The position numbers and the translations under genes were made by a program. The notes under the pieces were generated by a model that saw only the letters and a list, made by a program, of their open reading frames with translations, was not told the origin of the DNA and did not search any database. From Ipomoea triloba (Eukaryota > Streptophyta > Magnoliopsida > Solanales > Convolvulaceae): a stretch of DNA of 64,000 nucleotides. Shown in pieces: positions 12,026 to 22,300 of this stretch (position 1 is its first letter; the number at the start of each line of letters is the position of its first letter). The stretch lies in NCBI RefSeq assembly GCF_003576645.1, contig NC_044923.1, positions 11,732,329-11,796,328 of the forward strand, in the 5' to 3' direction.

Positions 12026-12378
12026 TGTTATGAAACAAAAAGAAAATGGTGGATGTCCAAATGCTAGCTGAAAGTCTGATCCATTATCACAAAACAACAA
12101 GGTTAAGTGAATTGCTCAAGAATCAAACACGGGAATCTTGGAGGCAGCTTCATAGCCTTTTGACCAACCAATTAGGCTAAAACAATTATGTCCAATTACT
12201 GTACATATATTATTTGTTTACTCATTTCTTGACAGTATAAACACTCCTCTCCCTCTTGTAAAGATCATCCCAGAAACATTAATACAAAGTGCTTCTTCCT
12301 CCTTTCAGTTTCATTGTTCTTCTGATCTTCTCTTCTTCATTATTTAGATTATCACACTTATAATTATATTTCATAACA
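12026..12378 (+). repeat. 3' LTR (353 bp)
   Basis: Starts TGTTATGAAACAAAAAG and ends TTTCATAACA, with TG..CA ends and an 8-base terminal inversion. It is preceded by CCAAGGGGGAG and is the near-identical partner of bases 1-346. The 3' flank starts AATTA. Confidence 0.88.
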
Positions 12379-12453
12379 AATTATAATATATTGTTGTTGT
12401 TGAAAAAAAGAAAAGAAAAAAAACCAATACAATACAAAGGGGAGAACATTGAG

Positions 12454-12492
12454 GGGCCTTGAGGTTCCTATATAAAAGGAACCTCAAGGCCC
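12454..12492 (+). promoter_or_regulatory. TATA box in the loop of a perfect 15-bp inverted repeat
   Basis: The left arm GGGCCTTGAGGTTCC (12454-12468) is the exact reverse complement of GGAACCTCAAGGCCC (12478-12492). The 9-base loop is TATATAAAA. A pyrimidine-rich start-like sequence follows about 10 bases downstream. The arms and TATA are read directly; promoter activity is inferred. Confidence 0.7.
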
Positions 12493-12599
12493 TTAGTTTC
12501 TTCTTCCCATTCGATGTTTTCCCATATTAGAAAAATTCAAGTCTGAGAGAGAAGAAGAAAAATACTTCTTTGTAAAAACCATATCTACTTTGAGTAGAG

Positions 12600-12890
12600 A
12601 AAAGGAGAGTAGCAGGTGCGGCTTGTGAAATCAGAGTTGAGTGCGAGACACTCGAAAGGAACGTGGCTTTGTGCGAGACGCTCGGGAGAGAAACTCGGGA
12701 GTATAGCATTGTGCGACATACTCGGAGGAGTGCAACTTTGTGCAGGACACTCGGGAAGACTAAGTGTAACTGGGTGCAAAACACTTGGTTGAGGAGCGTA
12801 GCTGGGTGCAAGACGCTCGTGAACGTAGCTGGGTGCAAGACGTTCGGGTTTGAGTGTTGCTTTAGACAAAGAGCATTCGGAGTAGTAGAG
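12600..12890. repeat. Degenerate short tandem repeats (GTGCGAGACRCTCGG type)
   Basis: About eight imperfect copies of a 35-45 bp unit around GTGCGAGACACTCG / GGTGCAAGACGCTCG. All frames give low-complexity peptides, so I do not call a protein. Confidence 0.6.
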
Positions 12891-13073
12891 TGCTAGAAAG
12901 ACACTAATCCACTATTTGTATCTGGTGATTGAAGATAGTGGAAATCTTCCTTGGAGTGAAAGGAAGAAGTGGAGTAGGAGAATTACACCATCTCCGAACC
13001 ACTATAAATCTCTCTGTCTCTTTACTTTACTTGCACCATATTTATTCTTGCATGCATATCCCGTACTAACCCA

Positions 13074-14060
13074 CTAACTGATATATTCATCTGGGTGTTG
13101 CAAGTCATATGTGTGCATGCATAGCGTTACATTGCTTATTTTATTACAAGTCTTCATATTCAAAGTGCATACATTGCTTATTTTATTACAAGTCTTCATA
13201 TTCAAAGTGCATGATATCCCGATTTTATTACAAGTCTTCATATTCAAAGTGCATGATATCCCGCTAACTGATATATTCATCTGGGTGTTGCAAGTCATAT
13301 GTGTGCATGCATAGCGTTACATTGCTTATTTTATTACAAGTCTTCATATTCAAAGTGCATACATTGCTTATTTTATTACAAGTCTTCATATTCAAAGTGC
13401 ATGATATCCCGATTTTATTACAAGTCTTCATATTCAAAGTGCATGATATCCCGCTAACTGATATATTCATCTGGGTGTTGCAAGTCATATGTGTGCATGC
13501 ATAGCGTTACATTGCTTATTTTATTACAAGTCTTCATATTCAAAGTGCATGATATCCCGTACTAACCCACTAACTGATATATTCAAGTCTTCATATTCAA
13601 AGTGCATGATATCCCGTACTAACTTCAAGTCTTCATATTCAAAGTGCATGATATCCCGTACTAACCCACTAACTGATTATTCAAAGTGCATGATATCCCG
13701 TACTAACCCACTAACTGATTGCATAGCATTGATATCCCGTACTAACCCACTAACTGATATATTCAAGTCTTCATATTCAAAGTGCATGATATCCCGTACT
13801 AACCCACTAACCGATATCCCGTACTAACCCACTAACTGATATATTCAAGTCTTCATATTCAAAGTGCATGATATCCCGTACTAACCCACTAACTGATATA
13901 TTCATCTGGGTGCATAGCATTGATATCCCGTACTAACCCACTAACTGATATATTCAGTTAGCACCGTACGAAATTGATATCCCGTACGTCATACGTGCAT
14001 GCATAGCATTACATTGCTTATTTTATTACAAGTCTTCATATTCAAAGTGCATGTACTGAG
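13074..14060. repeat. 190-bp tandem repeat decaying into scrambled sub-units
   Basis: Two full 190-bp units (13074-13263, 13264-13453) and a truncated third are essentially identical. Each holds three copies of TTTTATTACAAGTCTTCATA + TTCAAAGTGCAT. From about 13540 the array breaks into short pieces joined in varied order, chiefly GATATCCCGTACTAACCCAC + TAACTGATATATTCAAG. Open frames across it are by-products of the repeat. Confidence 0.85.
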
Positions 14061-14164
14061 CATTTCAATTTCCTAGACACTATTCCTTAGTATTCACTTT
14101 ACTATTCATCATTTTAGTAATAAGGAATTCCTCTTGATTCACTATTCATCCTCCTTACTATTCA

Positions 14165-14260
14165 TCTGGGTCAGTTGAAATCCCCCCTCTAGACTTTTCA
14201 ATATCGCCTCCACTGAGACTCGAACTTACCTCTCATTACCAAAGTGTTATACTTTTTTTT
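14165..14260 (-). repeat. SINE fragment, degenerate
   Basis: On the minus strand it reads AAGTTCGAGTCTCAGTGGAG, with a polymerase III B-box-like GTTCGAGTC, then the same tail as the SINE at 14847. The 5' half is lost or diverged. Confidence 0.45.
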
Positions 14261-14320
14261 ACTTTTTTTTTAAATTTGTATTTTTGTTGAAATTGAATAT
14301 TCACCCCCCCCCCCCCCCCC

Positions 14321-14846
14321 NNNNNNNNNNNNNNNNNNNNNNNNNNNNNNNNNNNNNNNNNNNNNNNNNNNNNNNNNNNNNNNNNNNNNNNNNNNNNNNN
14401 NNNNNNNNNNNNNNNNNNNNNNNNNNNNNNNNNNNNNNNNNNNNNNNNNNNNNNNNNNNNNNNNNNNNNNNNNNNNNNNNNNNNNNNNNNNNNNNNNNNN
14501 NNNNNNNNNNNNNNNNNNNNNNNNNNNNNNNNNNNNNNNNNNNNNNNNNNNNNNNNNNNNNNNNNNNNNNNNNNNNNNNNNNNNNNNNNNNNNNNNNNNN
14601 NNNNNNNNNNNNNNNNNNNNNNNNNNNNNNNNNNNNNNNNNNNNNNNNNNNNNNNNNNNNNNNNNNNNNNNNNNNNNNNNNNNNNNNNNNNNNNNNNNNN
14701 NNNNNNNNNNNNNNNNNNNNNNNNNNNNNNNNNNNNNNNNNNNNNNNNNNNNNNNNNNNNNNNNNNNNNNNNNNNNNNNNNNNNNNNNNNNNNNNNNNNN
14801 NNNNNNNNNNNNNNNNNNNNNNNNNNNNNNNNNNNNNNNNNNNNNN
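14321..14846. other. Assembly gap (526 N) bounded by poly-C
   Basis: The gap starts after 17 consecutive C and ends before CACCCCCCCCC, so a long C/G homopolymer in a SINE tail probably caused it. Open frames drawn through it are meaningless. Confidence 0.95.
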
Positions 14847-14963
14847 CACCCCCCCCCCTAGACTTCTCAATATCACCTCCACTGAAGCTCGAACCCACCA
14901 CCTCCCGTATAAAGGGAAGGGTTTGATGCCACTAGACCACAAGGTCTTTGGCTTTATACATGA
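14847..14963 (-). repeat. tRNA-derived SINE, minus strand
   Basis: On the minus strand it starts near CCTTGTGGTCTAGTGGCATC, with A-box-like TGGTCTAGTGG, and contains GGTGGTGGGTTCGAGCTTC, with B-box-like GGTTCGAGC, about 35 bases on. The same family recurs at 44148-44270 and 49676-49838. Confidence 0.7.
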
Positions 14964-15549
14964 GTTTAAGATAGGAAATTACAAGTTTAATGTATCCAAA
15001 TTTATTGTACTCCAAGTTTAGTGCTTTACTTTATTTATTCTATTTACCTCTTTTTAGAATAACAGTTTTGAAAGAAAAACAAAACAAAACAAAAAACAAA
15101 ACAAAAAAAAAACAAAAACAAACAAATATTACATCTTTTTTGTTTTTGTTTTTAAATTGTGCCAAACACAACTATCTTAACGAAACAAGACGGTATATTT
15201 TATGAAATGCAAACACCACCTATCATTAATTTGCACAATCCAGTATCTTGCTTCCTGGCGAAGGCTATAGCTGATTTCAGTTGAAGAGAAAGAGAGAGAG
15301 GGGCTTCGGCGACATTTATCCCTTCCTTTAAGAACAAGTATTAAAGCTGATGAAGAGAACTCAAAGAATGAGAATATCTTTCTGCACTTCCATAAAGCCA
15401 TACCTTTTCTTCTCATTCCACTGTACTCTTCCATATAAAATTTGGTTTTAGAAGTAGATTAACAATTCATATATATGACATATAAATCATGAATCAGCTT
15501 TGTCTTTACATTTCAATTGTAAACTATTATTGTCTGAGCCTCAACACAT

Positions 15550-16635
15550 ATGTCTAACACTCCTCCACCACACCCCGCCGCCGAAGGAGCCAATGAAAAC
15601 CGAACCTTCCCGAGATATTGGTGCTACCAATGTCATCGAGCGGTTAGGATCTCATCTGATAACCCATCTAATCTCATCTGCCCCCGGTGCTCTGGCCAAT
15701 TCCTTAGTGAGATCGAAGAATCAAATCCTTCTCGCAATATTTTCGACTTCACTGCATTTGATCCTTCCCCTGAAGCTCGAGTTCTAGAAGCACTCACCCT
15801 CATGCTTGATCCTACCGCCATTGCACATTTTCGAACAATTCGTGGTAATGATGGGTCAGAAGATTTAAATAGAGTTGGTAGCACAAGTGATGTGAGAAAT
15901 CCAGTCCCCAGACTACTATTGCCTCTTGGCAGACAACATAGAGAGGCGGAGGCTGGAATTCGAAGTCGACTCTGGCCAAGGAGGAGACGAGGTATGCAGC
16001 AAGAGGATTCAGAGGATGATTGGACAGCAGCAAGTGGGATTCTAGCTCGGCCTAGGCATTGGATAATTATAAGACCAACAGGAGCAGATGGTGGACAAGG
16101 AGGATTGGTAGGTGTGAATCCTCGGGACTACTTTTTTGGGCCAGGACTTGGGGAGCTAATCGAAGAGATTACTCAAAACGATAGGCCTGGTCCGCCTCCA
16201 GTGCCTGATGCAATTATTGACACAATTCCAACAGTGAAAATCACAACATCCCACTTGGAAGGTGATACTTCAGATGAGTGTCCTATTTGCAAGGAAAAAT
16301 TCAAGGTTGGAGCTGAGGCAAGGGAGCTGCCTTGCAAACACATTTACCATTCTGATTGCATTGTCCCCTGGTTGAGGCTTCACAATTCTTGCCCCGTTTG
16401 TCGCAAAGAGCTACCACTTCAAAGTATCGAAGAGGTAGAAGAAGAAGAACAAGAAGAAGAAGAAGAACAATCTGAAGAAGAGGTGACTAGTAGGAGCCAA
16501 AGGTGCATGAGGTTGAGACGACAACTAGCTTCTTTATGGCCCTTCCGTTCCAGATATCGACGCATTCATAACCATGGCAACGACGCTACTGGCATATCTC
16601 GACGTGGGACTGATCGCGATGGTGAGAATCGTTAA
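15550..16635 (+). CDS. BCA2-type zinc-ribbon / RING-H2 E3 ubiquitin ligase (RING1-like), intronless
   Basis: Single 361-codon frame with no intron, usual for this plant family. An N-terminal zinc ribbon has C25-x2-C28 and C44-x2-C47 (RYWCYQCHRAV, CPRCSGQF). A RING-H2 finger spans about residues 244-284: CPIC, then CKHIYHSDC, WLRLHNSCPVC. It is followed by a long Glu-rich run and a basic tail. No signal peptide or membrane segment is seen. RING-H2 proteins bind an E2 through the finger and transfer ubiquitin to targets; relatives act in stress and hormone responses, but the substrate here is unknown. The start was chosen because the zinc ribbon begins 20 residues later and upstream sequence is AT-rich UTR with a GA-rich tract at 15280-15300. 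It faces the deacylase gene tail to tail. Confidence 0.92.
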   Translation: MSNTPPPHPAAEGANENRTFPRYWCYQCHRAVRISSDNPSNLICPRCSGQFLSEIEESNPSRNIFDFTAFDPSPEARVLEALTLMLDPTAIAHFRTIRGNDGSEDLNRVGSTSDVRNPVPRLLLPLGRQHREAEAGIRSRLWPRRRRGMQQEDSEDDWTAASGILARPRHWIIIRPTGADGGQGGLVGVNPRDYFFGPGLGELIEEITQNDRPGPPPVPDAIIDTIPTVKITTSHLEGDTSDECPICKEKFKVGAEARELPCKHIYHSDCIVPWLRLHNSCPVCRKELPLQSIEEVEEEEQEEEEEQSEEEVTSRSQRCMRLRRQLASLWPFRSRYRRIHNHGNDATGISRRGTDRDGENR

Positions 16636-19333
16636 TTCTACTAAGCACATACCATCCTATTCCCCATTGCTGCAATATGTATATGATGCAGCACAGCCTA
16701 ATAGTTAGTTATACATATTCAAATTTCAAAAAAAAAATTAAGAAACAAAAAATTAGCAGCTGAACAACTTTCTAATGAACATCTTTTGCCTGCCAATTCT
16801 TAGCAGCTGATTCATGGTGGCATTCTTGTAATATCCTGTAGCCTCTCTAGAGATTAGAGGGACTAAGAATAATGAAGAATTGATTCCAGATGTTCTTATA
16901 AGGTAAGCTGCTTTATAAGGAGTATTATTTGCATCCCTCTGTCTTTTCCCCACCCCAAACTTCACTATGTGATGTAAATGTTTGAGGAAGGGGTAAAGAA
17001 ACACCACAAAATACAAGTATTTCACAGAGAAAGGTCGAGCGCCTTCAAATTTATTAAAAAGATAGAGGTGGAGGAGACAGCAATTTCTTTGATAGCTTCA
17101 TTCCATTTCCATCAATCACTGGCGGGAGGAAAAATACTAAAAGAGGAGGGGCCGGGTGGGTGGAACGAATAAAGTTCTATTTCTTCATGAAAGACATTAG
17201 CACACTTACGTTCAATATATTCGTGCAAAATCAGAAACTGAATTCAAATTGCAAACATCGTCTCTAGAATCTCGATCTATGACTATTAATGCTTTCGAAC
17301 TCAAACAAGAACAGTTTTTAACATGAGGAAATGATGACATTGTACCATTTAGACCGTATCAGCTTCCTTGAATGAGCCTCTTGTATATCATCAAGAATTC
17401 CAGTCACCAATACTGCCTGCAAACAAAGGAAATAACTAAGACAAAGCCCATCATTTGACCTTTAAGATAAAATAAGGGAAAGATTATGGGAACTTAACAA
17501 AAACATTATTTCATTTTAGAAAGTGTAAAGCAGCATCAAAATAATATGGCAGGCATGCATAGTACAGAAATGTTGAGAAGCCATGTGGCAGGAATATATA
17601 TAATTTATATAAAAAAAAATAAAAAATGAAAAATAAAAAAGAGCCAATTAGACTGCTAGCAAATGGAGCTGACAAAAGTATGTTCAGATAGCATAAAGTA
17701 GTGCCAAAGCATGCCTGATTGGCTTCATTTCTTTGTTCGGTTTGCATCTCTGCACTTGTGAAAATAAACTAACTACTCTTCCTATACACAACTATTTTCG
17801 TTACGATAGCGACTTCTGGGGAGCAGAAAACTTAAGCATAAGGAAAAGAACAGAGGAACATTCTATGATTCTATTAACAAGATAACATCAAAATTATAGC
17901 AGGTAGTATTTTTGAGTAAATATTGTCTAGGGTGCTAGAACATAATAGAAAGTTTAGAAACTGCAGTGGACGCTCTGTCTGGCTCTTCCAACTAACATGT
18001 CACTAATATATGATGATACATAATTTTAAAAAGGAAAAAAATGAATAAGGCAAAGCAAGATGGATGTCCTATCACCGAAGCCCTTTGAAGCATGTTAAAT
18101 ATGGTGTATCTTTTCCTTATAGGTTGTAACAGTTGGCTATGCTTCGAGTGATAGATGGAACTCCAAAAATGTAAGGGAGAGAAGATATGGTTGTGCTTCA
18201 AGTGGCAGCAAAACCCCCAAAAAAGAGACAAGATCCAGAAAATAGAAGACAGATTAATATTCCTGATCATGTACAACTTATATAAATAAGTGAATGCTAA
18301 GTTTAAGGGATAAGGAAGATAACTAATCCTAATAAACAATACAAATTAATTAAAATTTAGTGGTAACTTTCTAATGCATGTCGCACCACCACATTCCCCA
18401 GCTTTGTCTCAACCACTAAGCGTATCAGCTTCACATCTGATCTTTTCTATGTTCATCACCTTTGAAATCCAATTATAGTTTTTCCTCAGAATTTATGACT
18501 CAGGTACAAACAATTTACATTCTAACAAACTTCTTTTTCTTTCCCCCAATATGTTTAGCACCCAAAAGCAAAAATGGCTCTAAAATATTGTCCATAGTAG
18601 ATGTGATGAGGAAGTTTATGCATTACTAGAAAAGACACCCTCAATTTGGAAAACCAAAACAAAAGAAAATACAAAACTAAACTAGAGCTAGAACACGGAT
18701 AATCAGAACATATGGAGTTCAACTATTCAAGTCTACTTGCAGAATCATGTGCAAATTGTTTATAATAAGAAAGATGAGGCATCAGCAGTACAAGAAATGT
18801 AATGTAAAAATCCAACAGATTCAGATTCAGATTCAAAAAGAATTTTCCGTTAAAAGGACAGAGAAAGACCCCATGAATTTACCAAAAAAAAAAAGATTCA
18901 AAAAGAATTTTGATTTATTACTTCTTTGGCCCAGCCAATAGCTTCTTCCAAAAGCCTCAATACGGAGTGTTATAATCTAAGGTTGGGCCAAAGTCACTCA
19001 ACTGGGCTATAATGCACATGGATCAAACCACACTAAAAGATTGAATCTAATCAATTAACTAGTCTAACCCATGGCCTTATACACCCATATGTTCTCTCTT
19101 ATTTTTTCAATGTGGGACTCTTAACAGAGAGCTTATTGAAAAAGCTGGCTTATTCCTCTTAAGACTTATCTGGCCTAAAAAGCCTTTTTATATGTTTACT
19201 GTTGGTGCAAATTCTACTTTTTGGAGCCTATAAGCTCCAGAGTTGGACCAAACAATAAGCTCAAAGATACGAATACTAGAAAGAAATTTCAAACCAAATG
19301 TGAGGAATACCATAATCCAATTACCTGCTTGTT
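16636..19333. other. Intergenic region between two convergent genes
   Basis: AT-rich, with A-rich simple runs (about 17610-17640, 18880-18900) and the presumed 3' UTRs of the RING gene (plus) and the deacylase gene (minus). A possible minus-strand exon at 17418-17325 is listed separately. No other coding signal was recognised. Confidence 0.5.
17325..17418 (-). other. Possible extra or alternative minus-strand terminal exon
   Basis: On the minus strand a strong pyrimidine tract and TTTGCAG acceptor is followed by an open stretch reading AVLVTGILDDIQEAHSRKLI and a stop some ten residues later. I do not recognise it. It lies 1.9 kb beyond the stop of the deacylase gene on the same strand, so it could be an alternative last exon, part of an unseen small gene, or chance. 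Confidence 0.25.
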
Positions 19334-22300
19334 TCATAGCCGCTTTGGCTGGTTGCAAGTACCAGCAGCAAATCCTTCAGTATATGCCACATTCTTGAAC
19401 ATTGTCTGCACAGTGGCAGAAAAGTTTAATGCTGAAAGGGACTTTGTGAACTTTAAAGAAAGACATCTAAAATTTAATGTAGCACAATAGTACCAAATAA
19501 TATTGCCACAGATACTAGTGCTTGTTTGTTTGACATAAAATGTACACTAGCAAATATAAGCAGTTAATCTTCTTTGTTTGGTACATCTGATGGGGAATAG
19601 GGGTGGCAAGATTAAACCTAGGACTAGTGCATGGAAAAGGATGACACTTATCCCTAAGCTACACCCTGAACCCCATAAGCCTCCATGGAAACACATATTC
19701 ACAGCATCTCATGCAAAGAACAATGAAAACAAAATTACATCTTCTATTCTAGAAAAGGATGTATATTAGAAAGGGTCAATAAGGCATATGTAACTAAAAA
19801 CCAAATTAAAAGAATAATATTCACAAATCACAAAGCTGTCATTCTTATCATTCAAAAAATAATAAACAGGCACGTAAAGGTTTGCTTCTACACCATAATT
19901 TCACACCAACCAGATTCTTATGGGTATAGATTGTCTTTGTCTATTAACAAAATCTATTCTTTATAGCCAACTAAAATGAAAGCAAAAGTTCTTCAAACAA
20001 GATGTGAAGACTACTCAACTTCAAACTATACTTAACAAACATAAAAAGTTTATTTGATTTTTCTATTTCTTATTTCTTTTCAACTATACAGATGGCCCTC
20101 CAAACAACTTAAGTTGAATAAACTGGGGAAAAAAAAAAAGCAACAACAACAACAACAACAACAAGACGGAAAAGTGAGTGTGATTACTCACAGCCATGCT
20201 CTTCAGCTCCTCTGAAAGCCTTTTCCTAAGATCAGCAACTAATGCAGTGCCAAGTTGCTCCCCATCTTGCTTTGCATTCTCCACTTTGATCTGTATGTTT
20301 TATTTCTCAAGATCTGAAAATGTTTCACTCCATATAATGGCTAATATTAATGAATTCTAAATATTCTACTCACCTCTGAGAGAATTATAGCAGATGTTTT
20401 TTCCAAGACTTCTTCCACAAATTTGTTAGGATCAGCAAAACTATTTGCCAGGCCCAAAACATTTGTTGATTTCTTTTGTGAATCTACTGATGGCTTGACA
20501 GATTTCACTACTAACAAGAAGCATATATTTTAAGTCTATGGACCAACGAATCCCACCCAGAATGACTAGAAAGGAGAGGCCAAAATTCAAAAGGTTTGCT
20601 ATAAAGTACTATTTGTTAATCAAGTCAACTAGAGCTCTGCAGCATCCAGACAAACATATTAAAATAGTATTACATGATCCTATTGTAGCATATGGGTGTT
20701 ATTGAAGTAGGACACTCAGACATAGTAATAAGCATCAGATTTACCAAAAAAATAAAATAGTAATAAGCATCAGGTATCACTAGGAAAATAAAGGCAACAT
20801 GGAAACTTATAGAAGTGTACAACAGCTCTCAGTCTTTCAGCAATTGTTCAATTAATTAATGTGTATTATGAAGTTATTTCATACGCAAAATACAAAGTAA
20901 AAAAAAAAAACAAAAAAACAAAAAAAACAAAAAACAAAAAACAAAAAAAAAAAACAAAAACAAAAACAAAACAAAACAAACAAAAACAAAAACAAACACC
21001 ATATCACCACAAATAGAGTAACCATTGAGTAAGAGAATAGCCAAGATTATCCCTAAACTTGAGTCTAGGCAACTTGTTCAAACTCAAGTTTAGGAATTAA
21101 TTAATTACTTTAGTTAGCTTCCAGTCTAGGATTCTAGGATTATCATAGGTCCCCTAGTTCAGTGATAATTTCACTTGGAACCCCTGAGATTTGAGCTAGT
21201 AAAAGCATTACATCTGTACCCCCCTATCCACTCTAAAAGGAAGGGTTTTCCCAATTTTGCACTTCAAAAAACCAATCATGGAATACGATTATATGAATAC
21301 ACATTAAGGACTAAAGTAAATAGAAAATGAAAGCCCAGGCACATTTTTTAAACAGGAGGGGTCAAAATGTTACTGGACTAAACCTCAGAGGGTCCAAGTG
21401 AAATTATTCTTTAGCATTAACATCCCACATTCCCACAATATCATAATACTCTACTGGTTCAATTTTTCTACTAGTAATATTCAATGAATTCAAAATGTAT
21501 TCAAGTTATATTCATTATAATATTTTCTGTCTTGTTATTGATTTATTATCTTTATTGCTTCCACCTTACTGGCAGAAGGTTGCTGGACCACCATTTATGA
21601 TTTCCAGCAGATATAATCTATAATCTCATTTAGCAATGGCAATTGGCAAGTCTGGCTATGTTGGCTTAACTATCTTAGTCAAACTCAATCGCCATTCTAG
21701 GCTGACCAACATTCAACTTCATTGTTTGCCACAATTGCATATTCAAGGCTTCATCACAAATAGTTGCATTTTATGCAGTTACATAGTTCTGACAATTACA
21801 GAAGGTAGCAAAGCCCATCTGCAACTTCTCATCACATGGGACAAAGATCACAGGGAAGAGGGTCTTACTACTATCAAATACAGAATGACTAGCTGCAAGT
21901 CAAAAAGTTGCAAGGTTCTAGGAACCCTTGTTATCTGAATAGAGACAACCCTATATTAGCCATTTTCTTTAGCATACAACAATGTCAAATAGCACATAAC
22001 AATTATTAGTTTGGTTGAATCTGTATGTCAGTGGTCCAAATGGGCCCTATTGAGTTTATTTGACCTTAGCAAATGGACTTCATAGTTACCAGTCTTAAAA
22101 AAGAACTACTTGCACAGCATAACAGTTGTAAAATTAAGCTTTGGACCACCCAATTGATTATTTGGTGTTCTAAATTCTTGTTTCTATGCAGCTTTGTAAA
22201 TTACACTTCATAGGTACATGACATAATTGTAACAGTGCCAAACTGTCATCTACTCTTTAGTAAAGTAAGGAATGTCCAACTGTTGTCTTATATAAAGGGA

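Larger units (their letters stand above)
1..12378 (+). mobile_element. Composite Ty1/copia-like LTR retrotransposon, non-autonomous, carrying a MULE and an RKD gene
   Basis: Nearly identical direct repeats lie at 1-346 and 12026-12378. The 3' copy begins TGTTATGA and ends TCATAACA, and is preceded by a purine-rich tract (AAGGGGGAG) as expected for a polypurine tract. The 5' copy lacks its first 7 bases at the window edge. Orientation is plus. Between the LTRs there is no intact gag-pol; only fragments resembling copia reverse transcriptase remain near 10570-10700. The interior instead holds a whole Mutator-like element and a minus-strand RKD gene. By eye the LTRs differ at five of 346 positions, so the insertion is recent although pol is decayed; I infer mobilisation in trans. 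The left flank is outside the window, so the target duplication cannot be checked. A local misassembly at 5827-8745 inflates the length. Confidence 0.75.
12379..13060 (+). other. LTR-like promoter and leader of a second copia-type element
   Basis: Contains the TATA hairpin (12454-12492), a plausible plant start-site context (TTAGTTTCTTCTTCCC) and, near 12920-13010, text typical of copia U5/leader ends (GAACCACTATAAATCTC). No partner LTR, primer site or coding region was found, so it is a fragment or solo LTR. Confidence 0.45.

Noticed and set aside
13074..13827. Short open frames in the 190-bp tandem repeat
   Set aside because: Identical peptides repeat with the DNA unit, and no start context or domain is present.
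14236..15021. Long open frames across the 14.3-14.8 kb region
   Set aside because: They run through 526 N and have no real sequence content.
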